In this document: piece after piece, positions 1 through 8,600 of the stretch
Position numbering within the stretch: position 1 is the stretch's first letter
Layout of the letters: every line of letters begins with the position of its first letter
NCBI GenBank assembly: GCA_029880325.1
Contig: JAOUOP010000064.1
Location: 1 to 44,087, forward strand
Length of the DNA stretch: 44,087 nt
Direction of reading: 5' to 3'
Source: Myxococcales bacterium
Lineage (GTDB): Bacteria; Myxococcota_A; Polyangia; Polyangiales; JAFGIB01
Position numbers and translations under genes: made by a program
The notes under the pieces: generated by a model
Seen by the model: only the letters and a program-made list of their open reading frames with translations
The model's database searches: none
What the model was told of the DNA's origin: nothing

Positions 1-125
1 TCCCGGCGAAAACCACCCCCAGCACCTGGATCACCCCCCCCCTCGAACGGCCTCCGCGCTGGAATTACGATCCGAGACCGGATCACTTTTGCCGAGCACA
101 AGTGGATCACTTTTGCCGAGCGCTG
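1..125. mobile_element. terminus of an IS21-like insertion sequence (partial)
   Basis: An 18-bp perfect direct repeat, GGATCACTTTTGCCGAGC, occurs at 80-97 and 104-121, and a shorter GGATCAC copy lies at 28-34. Iterated GGATCA-TTTT-like motifs are typical of IS21-family (istAB) ends, where the transposase binds several sites. No istA or istB coding sequence is inside the window, so the body would lie to the left. The adjacent regulator gene is cut exactly after the last repeat, which fits an insertion. The exact IS tip was not defined, and another element with similar iterated ends is possible. Confidence 0.45.
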
Positions 126-530
126 AGAGGCTGGCTGGCGGCACGCATTGGCATCGACCTGCAGACCGAAGTCGAGTGCCTGGGCGCACTGCGACAGGCG
201 GGACAGATCGTGCTCGAGCAAGGCCACTACCGCGCGCGCGATGCGCCACCGCTCGTAGACACACGCAGCGATGCGATCGAGGCCGCCAAGCTCAAGCGCT
301 GGTGGTCGGCCGAAGCCGCCCGCCGCGCTGCCGCGGGTGCCGAAGGCCACTACGGCTACAACGTTTTCACCTGCGCCCGAGCCGACCTACCTCGCCTGGT
401 CGAGCTGCAACGGGCCTACTACCGCGAATTGCGGCAGCTGGTCGCCCGCTGCCACCGCGCCGAAGTCGTCGTACTGGCCGGAACCCAGATGCTTCCGATG
501 GACGAGAGCGTAGGGGAGAGCCCTTCATGA
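126..530 (+). pseudogene. 3' fragment of a DUF4423/TIGR02147-type regulator, truncated at its 5' end
   Basis: The open frame reads in from the IS-like end (a GTG at 102 lies inside the last IS repeat) and ends at TGA 528-530. The C-terminal part, with YNVFTCARADLPRLVELQ followed by RAYYRELRQLVAR and VVLAGTQMLPMD, resembles the C-terminal domain of TIGR02147 proteins, seen mainly in Fibrobacteres and delta-proteobacteria and thought to be transcriptional regulators. The N-terminal winged-helix half is missing, so the gene is most likely dead. The last residues are encoded inside repeat copy A. Family assignment is by motif recognition only. Confidence 0.55.
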
Positions 531-634
531 CCCACAGCACGGCGCTGCCGTGGGTCGAGGCGCTCTCAGGGTGGGTCATGCAAAAACCAGGGCTCGAGCG
601 CCGGTGAACAAAGTCCAGCCCGCTGGACTTTTTC
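511..634. repeat. tRNA-Lys-related repeat, copy A
   Basis: About 124 bp, repeated 163 bp downstream as copy B with only a handful of differences. It contains CCTTCATGACCCAC, identical to the 3' end of the window's tRNA-Lys, then about 35 bp, then the inverted GTGGGTCATG. An inner pair GACCCAC/GTGGGTC can also form a hairpin. It ends in a terminator-like stem-loop at 610-631. Confidence 0.8.
610..631 (+). terminator. Rho-independent terminator-like hairpin in repeat A
   Basis: A 10-bp perfect stem, AAAGTCCAGC/GCTGGACTTT, with two bases between the arms, is followed by two more T and a C on the + strand. It lies 80 bp after the stop codon of the regulator fragment and could terminate rightward transcription. 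The same structure recurs in copy B, so it belongs to the repeat and not to a particular gene. Confidence 0.55.
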
Positions 635-649
635 GGCGGCGACCACGGA

Positions 650-797
650 GGGGCGCAGCCCCGAAGCGAACCGTAGGGGAGAATCCTTCATGACCCACAG
701 CACAACGATGCCGTGGGTCGAGGCGCTCTCAGGGTGGGTCATGCATAACCAAGGGCTCGAGCGCCGGTGAGCAAAGTCCAGCCCGCTGGACTTTTTC
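650..797. repeat. tRNA-Lys-related repeat, copy B
   Basis: The longest copy. Its left extension (650-683), with the palindrome GGGGCGCAGCCCC, is shared with copy C; its body (674-797) is shared with copy A. It carries GAATCCTTCATGACCCAC, an 18-nt match to the 3' end of the intact tRNA-Lys, and in the opposite direction GTGGGTCATG, 7 extra bases and AAGGGCTCGA, which resembles the tRNA fragment at the left attachment site with a small insertion. Confidence 0.8.
773..794 (+). terminator. Rho-independent terminator-like hairpin in repeat B
   Basis: Same 10-bp stem AAAGTCCAGC/GCTGGACTTT as at 610-631, followed by TTCC. It sits beside the broken end of the zinc-ribbon gene fragment. Whether it acts as a terminator is inference. 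Confidence 0.5.
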
Positions 798-967
798 CAC
801 CAGCGGCGACCGGCAGAGACCTCCTTGGGTCGCAGCGAGAAGCGGTGGCCCTCGGCGCACTGCCAACCGAGCTTGGTGCGGGCGTTGACGTAGGTGGCCG
901 AGAGACAGCGGCCGCCGCGGGTTTCCGCGAGCTGCTGCATCTGCTCGATGGTGGCGCGGGCGGGCAT
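798..967 (-). pseudogene. 5' fragment of a zinc-ribbon-type repeat protein
   Basis: Read leftward from ATG 967, the first 55 or so residues include GGRCLSATYVNARTKLGWQC then AEGHRFSLRP. This is the GG-C-L-S-x-x-Y-x-N-x-x-x-K-L-x-W-x-C-x-x-GH pattern of small metal-binding units that often occur in tandem in uncharacterised bacterial proteins. At the edge of repeat B the similarity stops and the frame continues into repeat sequence, so the gene is truncated by the repeat or by recombination at it. The second Cys pair of the unit is lost. Function unknown. Confidence 0.5.
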
Positions 968-1116
968 CGTGTGAGTGTATGAGGAGTTCAGAGGAGCATG
1001 GGACGTGGTCAGCCCGTGGATCGCGACACCGATCCCTCAAGCTGCTGCACGGGCTCAAACGAGGCACTCGGGATTCTAGTGGAGCACGCAAGCCAAATCC
1101 ATGTAATGCGTCACTT

Positions 1117-1147
1117 TTGACGAAATATGACGTATTATTCGGATAAT
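1117..1147 (+). promoter_or_regulatory. hipBA promoter with palindromic operator candidate
   Basis: An AT-rich patch in otherwise GC-rich DNA. TTGACG at 1117-1122 could be the -35 and GATAAT at 1142-1147 the -10 (19-bp spacer); TATACT at 1153-1158 is an alternative -10. The inverted repeat ATTAT-TCGG-ATAAT (1134-1147) overlaps the -10, as expected for autorepression by a HipB-type protein. TGACG occurs three times (1118, 1128, 1158). Element choice is inference. Confidence 0.45.
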
Positions 1148-1167
1148 TACACTATACTGACGAGCAT

Positions 1168-1509
1168 ATGGGATCTCCGCGATCGGACGAATCCGCCCTC
1201 ACTGAGGTGGGCCAGCGTCTCGCCCAGCGCCGCATCGAGCTGGGCAGGACCCAGGCCGAGCTAGCCGAGCTCGCGGGCGTCGGCAAGCGCACCCTCGAAC
1301 GCCTTGAGCGTGGGGAATCCACGCAGCTGACCAATTACGTTCGCATCCTCCGCAGCCTCGAGCTGCTGGAGGCTTGGATCGACGTGCATCCTCAGCCGGG
1401 GCCGAGTCCCATGGACCTGCTTCGGGAGCAGAAGCGCGTGCGGAAGCGCGTGAGGAAGTCGACTCGGGCCCAGCCAGACGAGCCCTGGACGTGGGGTGAC
1501 GAATCATGA
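1168..1509 (+). CDS. hipB: HipB-like antitoxin, XRE-family HTH protein
   Basis: A protein of 113 residues with an XRE/Cro helix-turn-helix at about residues 10-65 (GQRLAQRRIELGRTQAELAE, then GVGKRTLERLERGES). The C-terminal third is basic (RVRKRVRKSTR). HipB proteins bind their own promoter as dimers and neutralise HipA. The stop codon overlaps the hipA start (ATGA at 1506-1509), so the pair is translationally coupled. ATG 1168 is chosen because it follows the AT-rich promoter directly; the ribosome site is weak. The protein is longer than E. coli HipB (88 aa) because of the basic tail. Assignment is strong because of the neighbour. Confidence 0.85.
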   Translation: MGSPRSDESALTEVGQRLAQRRIELGRTQAELAELAGVGKRTLERLERGESTQLTNYVRILRSLELLEAWIDVHPQPGPSPMDLLREQKRVRKRVRKSTRAQPDEPWTWGDES

Positions 1510-2807
1510 CGACCGTCGCCGAGGTGCGCCTGTGGGGCCGCAGGGTAGGGGCCATCGCCCTCGAAGAGGGCGAGCAGGTCTCCTCGTTCGAGTACGACCC
1601 GGCCTTCCGGCAGAGCGGGATCCAGCTGTCGCCGCTGATGATGCCGCTCGGCGACCGGGTCTACCGCTTCCCACAGCTGTCGCGAGAAACCTTCCTGGGG
1701 CTTCCGGGCATGCTCGCCGACAGCCTGCCCGACCGCTTCGGCAACGCGGTGATCGACGCCTGGCTCGCTTCCCAGGGGCGCCCGGCCGGCTCCCTCAACC
1801 CCATCGAACGCCTCTGCTACACGGGGCAGCGCGGAATGGGAGCGCTCGAGTTCGAGCCCACCATCGGGCCAAAGCAAGGCCCCGGCACCGAGGTGGAGGT
1901 TGCGGAACTCGTCCGCCTCGCATCCGAGATTCTGACCACGCGGGAGCAGCTGCAGACCTCCTTCACGGACAGCTCCCGAACCGAGGCCCTGGCCGACATC
2001 CTGCGCGTGGGCACCTCGGCCGGCGGCGCACGCGCTAAAGCTGTCATCGCCTGGAACCCCAAAACCGGCGAGGTGCGCTCGGGCCAGGTCGAGCCCGGTT
2101 CGGGCTTCGAGCACTGGCTGCTGAAGTTCGATGGGGTCTCCGGCAACGGCGACCGCGACGCCCTCGACGCCACCGGCTACGGGGTCATCGAGTACGCCTA
2201 CTTTCGCATGGCAACCCAAGCCGGCGTGCACATGAGCGAGTGCCGGCTGCTCGAGGAGGGAGGCCGGCGTCACTTCATGACCCGGCGCTTCGACCGCGAT
2301 GCCGATCGCAAGCTCCACATGCAGAGCCTCGGTGCCCTCGCGCACCTCGACTACAACATGGCGCGGGTCAACAGCTACGAGCAGGCCTTCCGCACGGCGC
2401 AGCAACTCGGGCTCTCGGGCGCCGAGCGAGAGCAGCTGTTCCGCCGCATGGTCTTCAACATCGTCGCGCGCAACCAGGACGACCACGTCAAAAACATCTC
2501 GTTCCTGATGGACAAGAGCGGCAAGTGGTCCCTCGCTCCCGCCTACGACGTCACCTACAGCTACAAGCCCGAGGGCCAGTGGACCTCAAGCCACCAGATG
2601 AGCATCAACCAGAAGCGCGACGACTTCACCCGGCAGGACCTTGAGCAGGGCGCCAAGGCCGCCCTCCTCAAGCGCGGTCGCGCCGCGACCATCCTCGAGG
2701 AGGTCACCGAGGCCGTATCCTGCTGGCCCGAAATCGCCCGGGAAGCGGGTATCGCTCAGGACGTGCGCGACGGCATCGCGAAGGCGCATCGGCTGAATGT
2801 GGGGTGA
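1506..2807 (+). CDS. hipA: HipA-family serine/threonine kinase toxin
   Basis: A protein of 433 residues, close to the family length of about 440. The N-terminal HipA subdomain includes LSPLMMPLGDRVYRFPQL then LPDRFGN at about residues 40-80. The kinase core contains GTSAGGARAKA (about 163-173), the ATP-binding loop region of HipA proteins. NQDDHVKNISFLM, with the catalytic Asp and Asn of the kinase loop, and LAPAYDVTYS, with the metal-binding Asp, follow at about 325-350. Known HipA phosphorylates glutamyl-tRNA synthetase and causes growth arrest or persistence; the target here is unknown. It forms a two-gene unit with hipB and looks intact. The unit lies between repeat copies B and C, outside the neighbouring integrative element but next to its attachment site, which suggests acquisition with an earlier insertion. 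Confidence 0.9.
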   Translation: MTTVAEVRLWGRRVGAIALEEGEQVSSFEYDPAFRQSGIQLSPLMMPLGDRVYRFPQLSRETFLGLPGMLADSLPDRFGNAVIDAWLASQGRPAGSLNPIERLCYTGQRGMGALEFEPTIGPKQGPGTEVEVAELVRLASEILTTREQLQTSFTDSSRTEALADILRVGTSAGGARAKAVIAWNPKTGEVRSGQVEPGSGFEHWLLKFDGVSGNGDRDALDATGYGVIEYAYFRMATQAGVHMSECRLLEEGGRRHFMTRRFDRDADRKLHMQSLGALAHLDYNMARVNSYEQAFRTAQQLGLSGAEREQLFRRMVFNIVARNQDDHVKNISFLMDKSGKWSLAPAYDVTYSYKPEGQWTSSHQMSINQKRDDFTRQDLEQGAKAALLKRGRAATILEEVTEAVSCWPEIAREAGIAQDVRDGIAKAHRLNVG

Positions 2808-2840
2808 CCCAGTCGAGGCCTGAGGGTAACTGTTCACGTA

Positions 2841-2934
2841 GGGGCGCAGCCCCGAAGTGAGCCGTAGGGGAGAGCCCTTCATGACCCACAGCACGGCGCT
2901 GCCGTGGGTCGAGGCGCTCTCGGGGTGGGTCATG
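2841..2934. repeat. tRNA-Lys-related repeat, copy C, fused to the left attachment site
   Basis: It shares the GGGGCGCAGCCCC extension with copy B and the CTTCATGACCCAC...GTGGGTCATG core with A and B. Its right arm runs straight into the tRNA-Lys 3' fragment at 2924-2967, so this is the ancestral sequence just downstream of the tRNA gene before the element integrated. Confidence 0.75.
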
Positions 2935-2967
2935 AAGGGCTCGAACCTTCGGCCAATGGATTAAGAA
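2924..2967. repeat. left attachment site (attL), tRNA-Lys 3' fragment
   Basis: Matches 28195-28238 at 42 of 44 positions; 2941-2967 is perfectly identical. Read on the minus strand it is the tRNA from the anticodon loop to the 3' end. The two mismatches (2939-2940) lie in the T-loop: this copy would give TTCGAGC and the right copy gives TTCGAAT, and both allow an intact T-stem. Only the 3' part of the tRNA is present, so it is not a functional gene. Confidence 0.9.
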
Positions 2968-3030
2968 CAGTGGAATTGCGTCTGCTAAGTGGTGGAAAAC
3001 GCGGCAAGTTGCGGAAATGACTTGGCCAGG

Positions 3031-3093
3031 TGGTGTCAGGCGCGGCCAGAGATGGACAGGGTTGGACGCCGATTGACACCAGATTTGACACCA
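3031..3093. promoter_or_regulatory. left arm-type integrase binding sites (candidate)
   Basis: TTGACACCA occurs at 3073-3081 and 3085-3093, direct and 12 bp apart start to start, and TGGTGTCA (inverted) at 3031-3038. The same direct pair with the same 12-bp period occurs at the right end of the element (28128-28148). Tyrosine integrases bind such arm repeats flanking the core; the assignment is by position and symmetry. Confidence 0.55.
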
Positions 3094-3104
3094 TCGGGCT
3101 GGGA

Positions 3105-5033
3105 TTAGCGATACCCGGCGGCCTCCCAGTTCGGCCCTGTCTCGGGCCGTGGCGCTGTCGGGCCAAGTTCCTTGAAGAACTGGCTGGCCACGAAACTCAC
3201 CGCCCTAGCCCGTCCGCGCACCTGCATGCCGAGCCGGTACGCGAGGGCACGGTCGACGCCCGCGCAAGAAGAAAGGACCAGTGTGTCAGTGGCGCGGGTG
3301 AGCGCCACGTAAAAGAGACGACGCTGTTCGCGCTCGACGGCAGCAGCTTCAGCAGGATTGGCAGCCGGCACTGGTATTAGCCCCTGAACGCACGATGTAA
3401 CGATCACCACTCTGGACGTCAGCCCCTTGGACTTGTGCAGAGACATGATCCTGACGGCATCCGCGTCGGGTACCTCCGGGTGCGTGACCTCGGTGCGAAG
3501 CAGATCGAGAATCGTCGCAGCATCTGCGGTGGGGTCCTTCACTTTCTGCCACGCCTTCTGCGCCGCTTCAGCCCATGGTTCTTGGGGATCGAACAGGGCG
3601 TCCACTAGCGCGTCACCCACGAGCCCTCCGAGGGCTGCCAATGCTGCTTCCAATGCTTGCTGCCGGGTCTTGAGGTTCGCGACCCCCGAGAGCTGCACGT
3701 TGCCCGCGACCACGTCAGCCAAGACCTCGCGCGGACTACGGCCAGCCGTCGCGGCCGCAGTACGCAGTGTCTCGTACTGCCGACGGCGCCAATCCTGACT
3801 GCCGTGGCCGAGCCAGAAGCGATACGCGACGATGTCATCGGGGTTTGCCTGCAGCGTTAGAAGGGTGAACGCGAGTTGTGCCTCGTCCGTATCGAGCGCT
3901 TCCTCGTTGTAAAAGCTGTGGGCATCTATCCCGTGCGACGTGATCGCATCGCGCAGCTCATACCCGATGTACTTCCGAGGGCTCAGGATCAAGACATCAC
4001 CCGGATCGACTCGCCGCACCCGAACTAGCTCTCGAACGTAGTCAGATAGGCCCGCAATCTCGGCAGCCAAGTCCTTCCACTGCACGATGTACACATCCCC
4101 TGCAGGGTTGCCGGCCATCGGTTTCAGGCGCGTCGGTATCGTCGATGGGTGGTTGTTGCGGATGAGGTGATCCGCGATGGACACGACCTTCTGCGGACAG
4201 CGGCGGCACTCATCCAACGTCTCGTCGTGCGTCGAGGAATGCGTTTGGTCGAAGTCGCGAATCCCGTCCGGGTTCGCGTGGCGAAATCGATAGATCGACT
4301 GGTCCTCGTCACCAACGATGGATAGGCTGCCCGCCTTGGCGAGGAGATCGATCAGGTCCTGCTCAGCACGGTTGAGGTCCTGATACTCGTCCACCACAAC
4401 ATGGTCGAATGCGGACAACACCGGCGCGGTCGGATTGGTACGCAGGTACTCCAGTGCCTGCGGTATCAACTCTCCCAGTACCATCGCTTCGTGAAAGCGA
4501 AGCCACGACACGAGATCGGCTTCAAATGCCTTGTCGATGGGCTTCAGGGTGAAGCCAGGCGTCTGGTGCTGTTGTCGCGCCCAAGCGGCCTCGTAGGCGA
4601 GGACCCTCTTGCTCTTCGCCCTCTGATCCCCGTACTTGGGGTCCAAGTCACTGAGCATGGGCTTTGCCTCGAACTGCATCACCTGCTTGTTGGTGAAGGT
4701 GACCAGTGGTCGCGGATGCCTGCCGGTCTGCGCAAGCACGGCTGCTTGCTGAAGAGTGCGAAAGCAAAAGGCGTGAAGTGTGCCAGCATCGACCTTGTCG
4801 CACCCGGCGATTCCCAGCTGCCCCACTTCGCGCTTCAGGTCGGCGGCCGCCGTCCTGGTGAATGTGACCGCAAGTACACGCTCCGGCGCGGTACCCTGTT
4901 CCACGAGCCTCGCCACGCGGCGCATCATCGCGTAGGACTTCCCGGTGCCGGGGCCAGCGAGTACGCGCAAGGGAGAGGCTGGCGTTTGCGCGATGGCCAG
5001 TGCCTTCCCCTTCAACCCCGTGTTCCAAGCCAT
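3105..5033 (-). CDS. UvrD/Rep-like superfamily 1 DNA helicase
   Basis: A protein of 642 residues with the SF1A helicase motifs in order: Walker A AGPGTGKS (26-33), motif Ia AVTFTRTAAADL, motif II VVDEYQDL (about 212), motif III GDEDQSIYRFR (about 241), motif V SLHKSKGLT (about 531) and motif VI RLFYVALTRATD (about 573). It is an ATP-driven 3'-5' DNA translocase/helicase by family. It is slightly shorter than UvrD (about 720 aa). ATG 5033 overlaps the upstream stop codon (TGATG), so it is coupled to the membrane protein gene before it; a TTG one codon upstream is also possible. It ends 138 bases inside the left end of the element. It may serve element replication or defence; the pairing with a membrane protein favours an accessory role (inference). 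Confidence 0.9.
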   Translation of the reverse strand: MAWNTGLKGKALAIAQTPASPLRVLAGPGTGKSYAMMRRVARLVEQGTAPERVLAVTFTRTAAADLKREVGQLGIAGCDKVDAGTLHAFCFRTLQQAAVLAQTGRHPRPLVTFTNKQVMQFEAKPMLSDLDPKYGDQRAKSKRVLAYEAAWARQQHQTPGFTLKPIDKAFEADLVSWLRFHEAMVLGELIPQALEYLRTNPTAPVLSAFDHVVVDEYQDLNRAEQDLIDLLAKAGSLSIVGDEDQSIYRFRHANPDGIRDFDQTHSSTHDETLDECRRCPQKVVSIADHLIRNNHPSTIPTRLKPMAGNPAGDVYIVQWKDLAAEIAGLSDYVRELVRVRRVDPGDVLILSPRKYIGYELRDAITSHGIDAHSFYNEEALDTDEAQLAFTLLTLQANPDDIVAYRFWLGHGSQDWRRRQYETLRTAAATAGRSPREVLADVVAGNVQLSGVANLKTRQQALEAALAALGGLVGDALVDALFDPQEPWAEAAQKAWQKVKDPTADAATILDLLRTEVTHPEVPDADAVRIMSLHKSKGLTSRVVIVTSCVQGLIPVPAANPAEAAAVEREQRRLFYVALTRATDTLVLSSCAGVDRALAYRLGMQVRGRARAVSFVASQFFKELGPTAPRPETGPNWEAAGYR

Positions 5034-5554
5034 CAAGCCCCCCGCTTCATGAGTTTTTCAACACTCACCTTCCAGCCTTCCAACTTGCCATCGTCCAGCC
5101 AGAGCCCCTCCTCCGGTTTACGGTCTTTCATCTCCAACCGGGACTTGAGGGCGTTCCCCAGGCTCTCGTAGCTCGCTCGTGTCACATCGCTCGGTTCGAG
5201 TTCGCTCAATAGAATTTTCATGATCCGGTCGAGGTTGAGCAGCTCATGAGCTTTGCCCTTCTGTTCCGACTCGAGGAGGAGATAGATCGCAGTGCCGACC
5301 AGAACCTCCGCGCACACGTCCTTGTCGTAGGACGGGTACTCGCGCATGTACAGGCGAAGCCGCGCAATGCCAACGTTGCGCCGCTGACTACCGTGATCGA
5401 GGAACCCCAGCGCGGCTCCGAAGAGCTCATCGGAGCGCTTGCGAGTCTGCGCCCAGTACACAAGCCAGGAGCTCACTCCGCCCGACACCAGGCCGAAGAG
5501 CGCCGCTATTGCCGCGCCGATGACGGTTGCGTCCGGTCCGGTCACAGTTCCCAT
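5033..5554 (-). CDS. single-pass membrane protein of unknown function
   Basis: A protein of 173 residues from ATG 5554, chosen because GGAGG lies 6 bases upstream (complement of 5561-5565); a longer frame upstream lacks such a site. Residues about 8-32 (VIGAAIAALFGLVSGGVSSW and on) form one hydrophobic helix followed by positive residues (TRKRSDE), suggesting a cytoplasmic C-terminal domain. That domain is helical and contains RRNVGIARLRLYM, a motif style common in small membrane-anchored accessory proteins. It overlaps the helicase start by one base and begins 62 bases after the TcA stop on the same strand. No enzyme motif is seen. It may localise or regulate the helicase (inference). Confidence 0.7.
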   Translation of the reverse strand: MGTVTGPDATVIGAAIAALFGLVSGGVSSWLVYWAQTRKRSDELFGAALGFLDHGSQRRNVGIARLRLYMREYPSYDKDVCAEVLVGTAIYLLLESEQKGKAHELLNLDRIMKILLSELEPSDVTRASYESLGNALKSRLEMKDRKPEEGLWLDDGKLEGWKVSVEKLMKRGA

Positions 5555-5616
5555 GTTGCACCTCCACCGCGAGCGGCTCCGAAGCCGTGGAAACGCCGAG
5601 CGTGCCAACTCATTTC

Positions 5617-8600
5617 TCAGCTCACTGTATAGCGAAACACGATGATTAGATCGCGAACGTCATTGGGGTTTAGTCGGCGGTGTCCGTTGGTGACGGTCAC
5701 CACACTCGCGGCCGCACCGGTGTTGGCGGCTTCCTTGAAGGTCACCGTCCAGTCGCCGAGCTTTTTCGCCGGGGCTAGCGCCGCACCATCGTGCGGCAGC
5801 CCCCCGAACTCGTCGGGGTCATTTGTCAGCGTCGTCGTCTTCGACGTGTTGTCCGGGGCATCGATGTCGAGCTTGACGTCGCTACCGCCAGCGTAACCGG
5901 CGACGTTGTCGACCACGAGGAAGACCTCAAGCCCCGCAATCTTGATCTGCGAGCCTTGCCACGCGAACGGGAACAGGCGCTTCTCGACGCCCAAGGTGAG
6001 CGTCTGATCGGTCTGGTTATCCGGCGGAGCTAGGAACTTCGCCCAGGCGTCCGGGAAGTCGGTTCGGGCGCTGAGCAGATGCATCCGCGGTGTGTTGGCG
6101 ATTGATGCCTCCACTCGCTGCTCGGCCGCCTCGCGCAGCGGCACGCCGCCATCGCGCGCGGTGTAGCGGATATGCAGGATGGCGTCCGAGATCGTCTCGT
6201 AGTCGAACTGGCGGAATTTCTTCGGGAGCTCCAGGCGCCACTTGCTATCGATGGCACCTGCACCCTCGAAGGGAAGATACCGCTCGTCGCGCAAGTTGGT
6301 CTCGAACAGGCCGCTGTCCTCTTGTGCTTGACTGGTTACGATCGACTGGATGTCGACGAAGTCGTCACGGAACGTCGGGTTGCTTGGATCGGCAGACGTG
6401 CGCATTCGGCCGCTCTCGAGTGTGAGCGTGCACGGAACCGACGAGTACGGACCCGTTACCGAGGGCAGGCTGAGGGCCACGGTCTTGATGCGCCGCATGT
6501 AGTGGCCGGGGGTCACCAGGTCGAACTGGTCTTCTGGGATCTCGACGTGGCAGACGCCGTCGCGTTTCAGGTGCAGGAGCGCTTCGGGGTTCAGATCGCG
6601 AATCGACACATGCTGCACGATCTCACGCTCGCGTTTGTTCGCGTCGAGATACGCGACGTCCATGCGCTTCAGATCGTGGTGCAGTCGATCCCCCGCCAGG
6701 AGCCCCTTCTTCAGACTGTCCCAGTATCCGAACTGGATGAAGGTCTTGTCCGCGGCGAGCTCGAGCTGCCATGCCCGTTCGGCTCGCTTCGAGAGGTCGT
6801 AGGCGAGCTGATAGGCCTGGAAGTGGAGCGAGGAGAGCTGGCCGACCATCCATTGGTACAGCTGCACGTTGGTGTACTTGTCGCGAAGGAACGTTTCGGC
6901 CTCCTTCGACTGTTCGAGCTGGAGTTCCATGTTGGATAGCTCCTTCTGGGCGATGGCGACGCGGATCTCCGCACCTACGATCTGGCGCTCCAGTGCCTCG
7001 ATATCCTTTTCGGCCAGGTCGCCTTGGTGCTGCCAGTCGTCATCGCGGCGCTGGAATCCTGCGGAGATGCCGGACATTGAGGCGGCTCGATCGAAGTAGG
7101 CTGCTAGAATTTCAGCCGCAGATGCAGTCGCCGATGCCGCCGCAGCAAGGTTGCTCCCGCCGCCGCTCGTCGTAACGAGAGGCGATCCGCCAAACCCCGC
7201 GCTTCCAAGGTCGTAGCTTGGCAGAATCGCCAAAGCGCTTGTCAGAAAACGAATCGACTGCGCTCCGAGCGCCAGGTCGCCAGCGCGGTCTAGCGAGGTC
7301 AATTGAGACTTCTCCTCGGCGTTGGTGAACGGCCGACTCCGATAGTAGTCGCGCCGAATCTCCGCGCTTTCCTTGCTGCGCCTCAAGGCGCCGAGCGCCT
7401 CTCGTGCTTCATCGACCTGCTTTCTGCGCACGTCCAGCAGCGCGTCCTCAAGCTTCACCTGCTGCCCCGCGCGCAATAGCGCCAGCTCCTCGGCGTCCTT
7501 CTTTTCCAATGCGGAAAGGAGCGCCTGCCCGAGACCGCGCACGTCGGCGCACAGCTCCGTCGCCTTCTGCGCAAGCACTTGATAACGGTAGCAAGGGAGC
7601 GGCGCACTCAAGTCGGAGAGAGCGCTTGCCAGATCGACGCCGGCGGCCTTGGCGCGCACGAGGAGCGCTGGATCGATCGGCGGCTCGAACAACGGGAGCT
7701 GCCGGACGACGCCTTCGATGTTCATGCAGTGCCGGATCTTGAACAAGCGGTCGGCGACTTTCCCCCAATAGTCCGTCAAGAGCACTTCGTTCGGCGGCAC
7801 GCAGAAAAACAGCGTTCCTAGCAGCTCGATATCGTCCTCGTAGACATCGCCCTCGGTCTCGGTCGTCTCCGGCAGCATCCCTTCGATCTCTTCGAGAAGC
7901 GTATTGCCGAACCCATCAATTCCCGCCGCGCGCAACGTGTCGAACGTCAACGACACCGTGTTGCCGTTCTGATCGACAAACCTCGGCTCCCGTTCCTCCC
8001 GTTCGACCTTGCGCGGCCGTCGACCGAGGAGTTGCCCGGCCAGGATGTAGAGCTGGGTCGCCTCGTTGATCGACTCCATGGTGTCGCGGCGAAACAACTG
8101 GTCGCCCCAGTCGATCAGGTTGTCGATATACTTGAGGACGACCGCCCGGGCGTACACCGCATGCCGCAACCGAGCTTGCACATGCGGGTCGAATGGTCGC
8201 GACCGCATGACCGCCACCGCCTCGAGCAGCTCATCACGCCTGTCGAGCTTCTCCGGGTCCGAACCATCGTATTGGAGCAAGAGCAGGAGCTCGGCAATCG
8301 GCCCTGTGTCGTCATTTGCGCCGTTGAACAGCGCCGCCAGCGGCTTGACTCGCCAGAATCGTTCCGGTGCTAGCCCGACGGTTTCGGTCGGGTCGAAGAT
8401 GTAGTGGAACCACTTCTGCGCCTCCGCGAAGCGCTGGTTCTGACTGAGATGGCAGGCCACCCGAAAGGGAATGTGGAAGAACAGTTCCCAATTGTAGATG
8501 GCGTATGCACCAGTGGAGGAGAAGTCGAACTCGTCGACTGGGAAGGGCTCCGCAATGTTCGCGACCGGGGGGTACTCTCGCTGTAGCACTTGGTTGTCGC

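Noticed and set aside
1392..2486. 364-codon frame antisense to hipA
   Set aside because: hipA has full kinase motifs; the opposite frame is compositionally biased and featureless.
511..2934. Integron attC sites for repeats A-C
   Set aside because: Lack the paired R/L boxes with GTTRRRY cores and no integron integrase is present; the match to tRNA-Lys ends explains them better.
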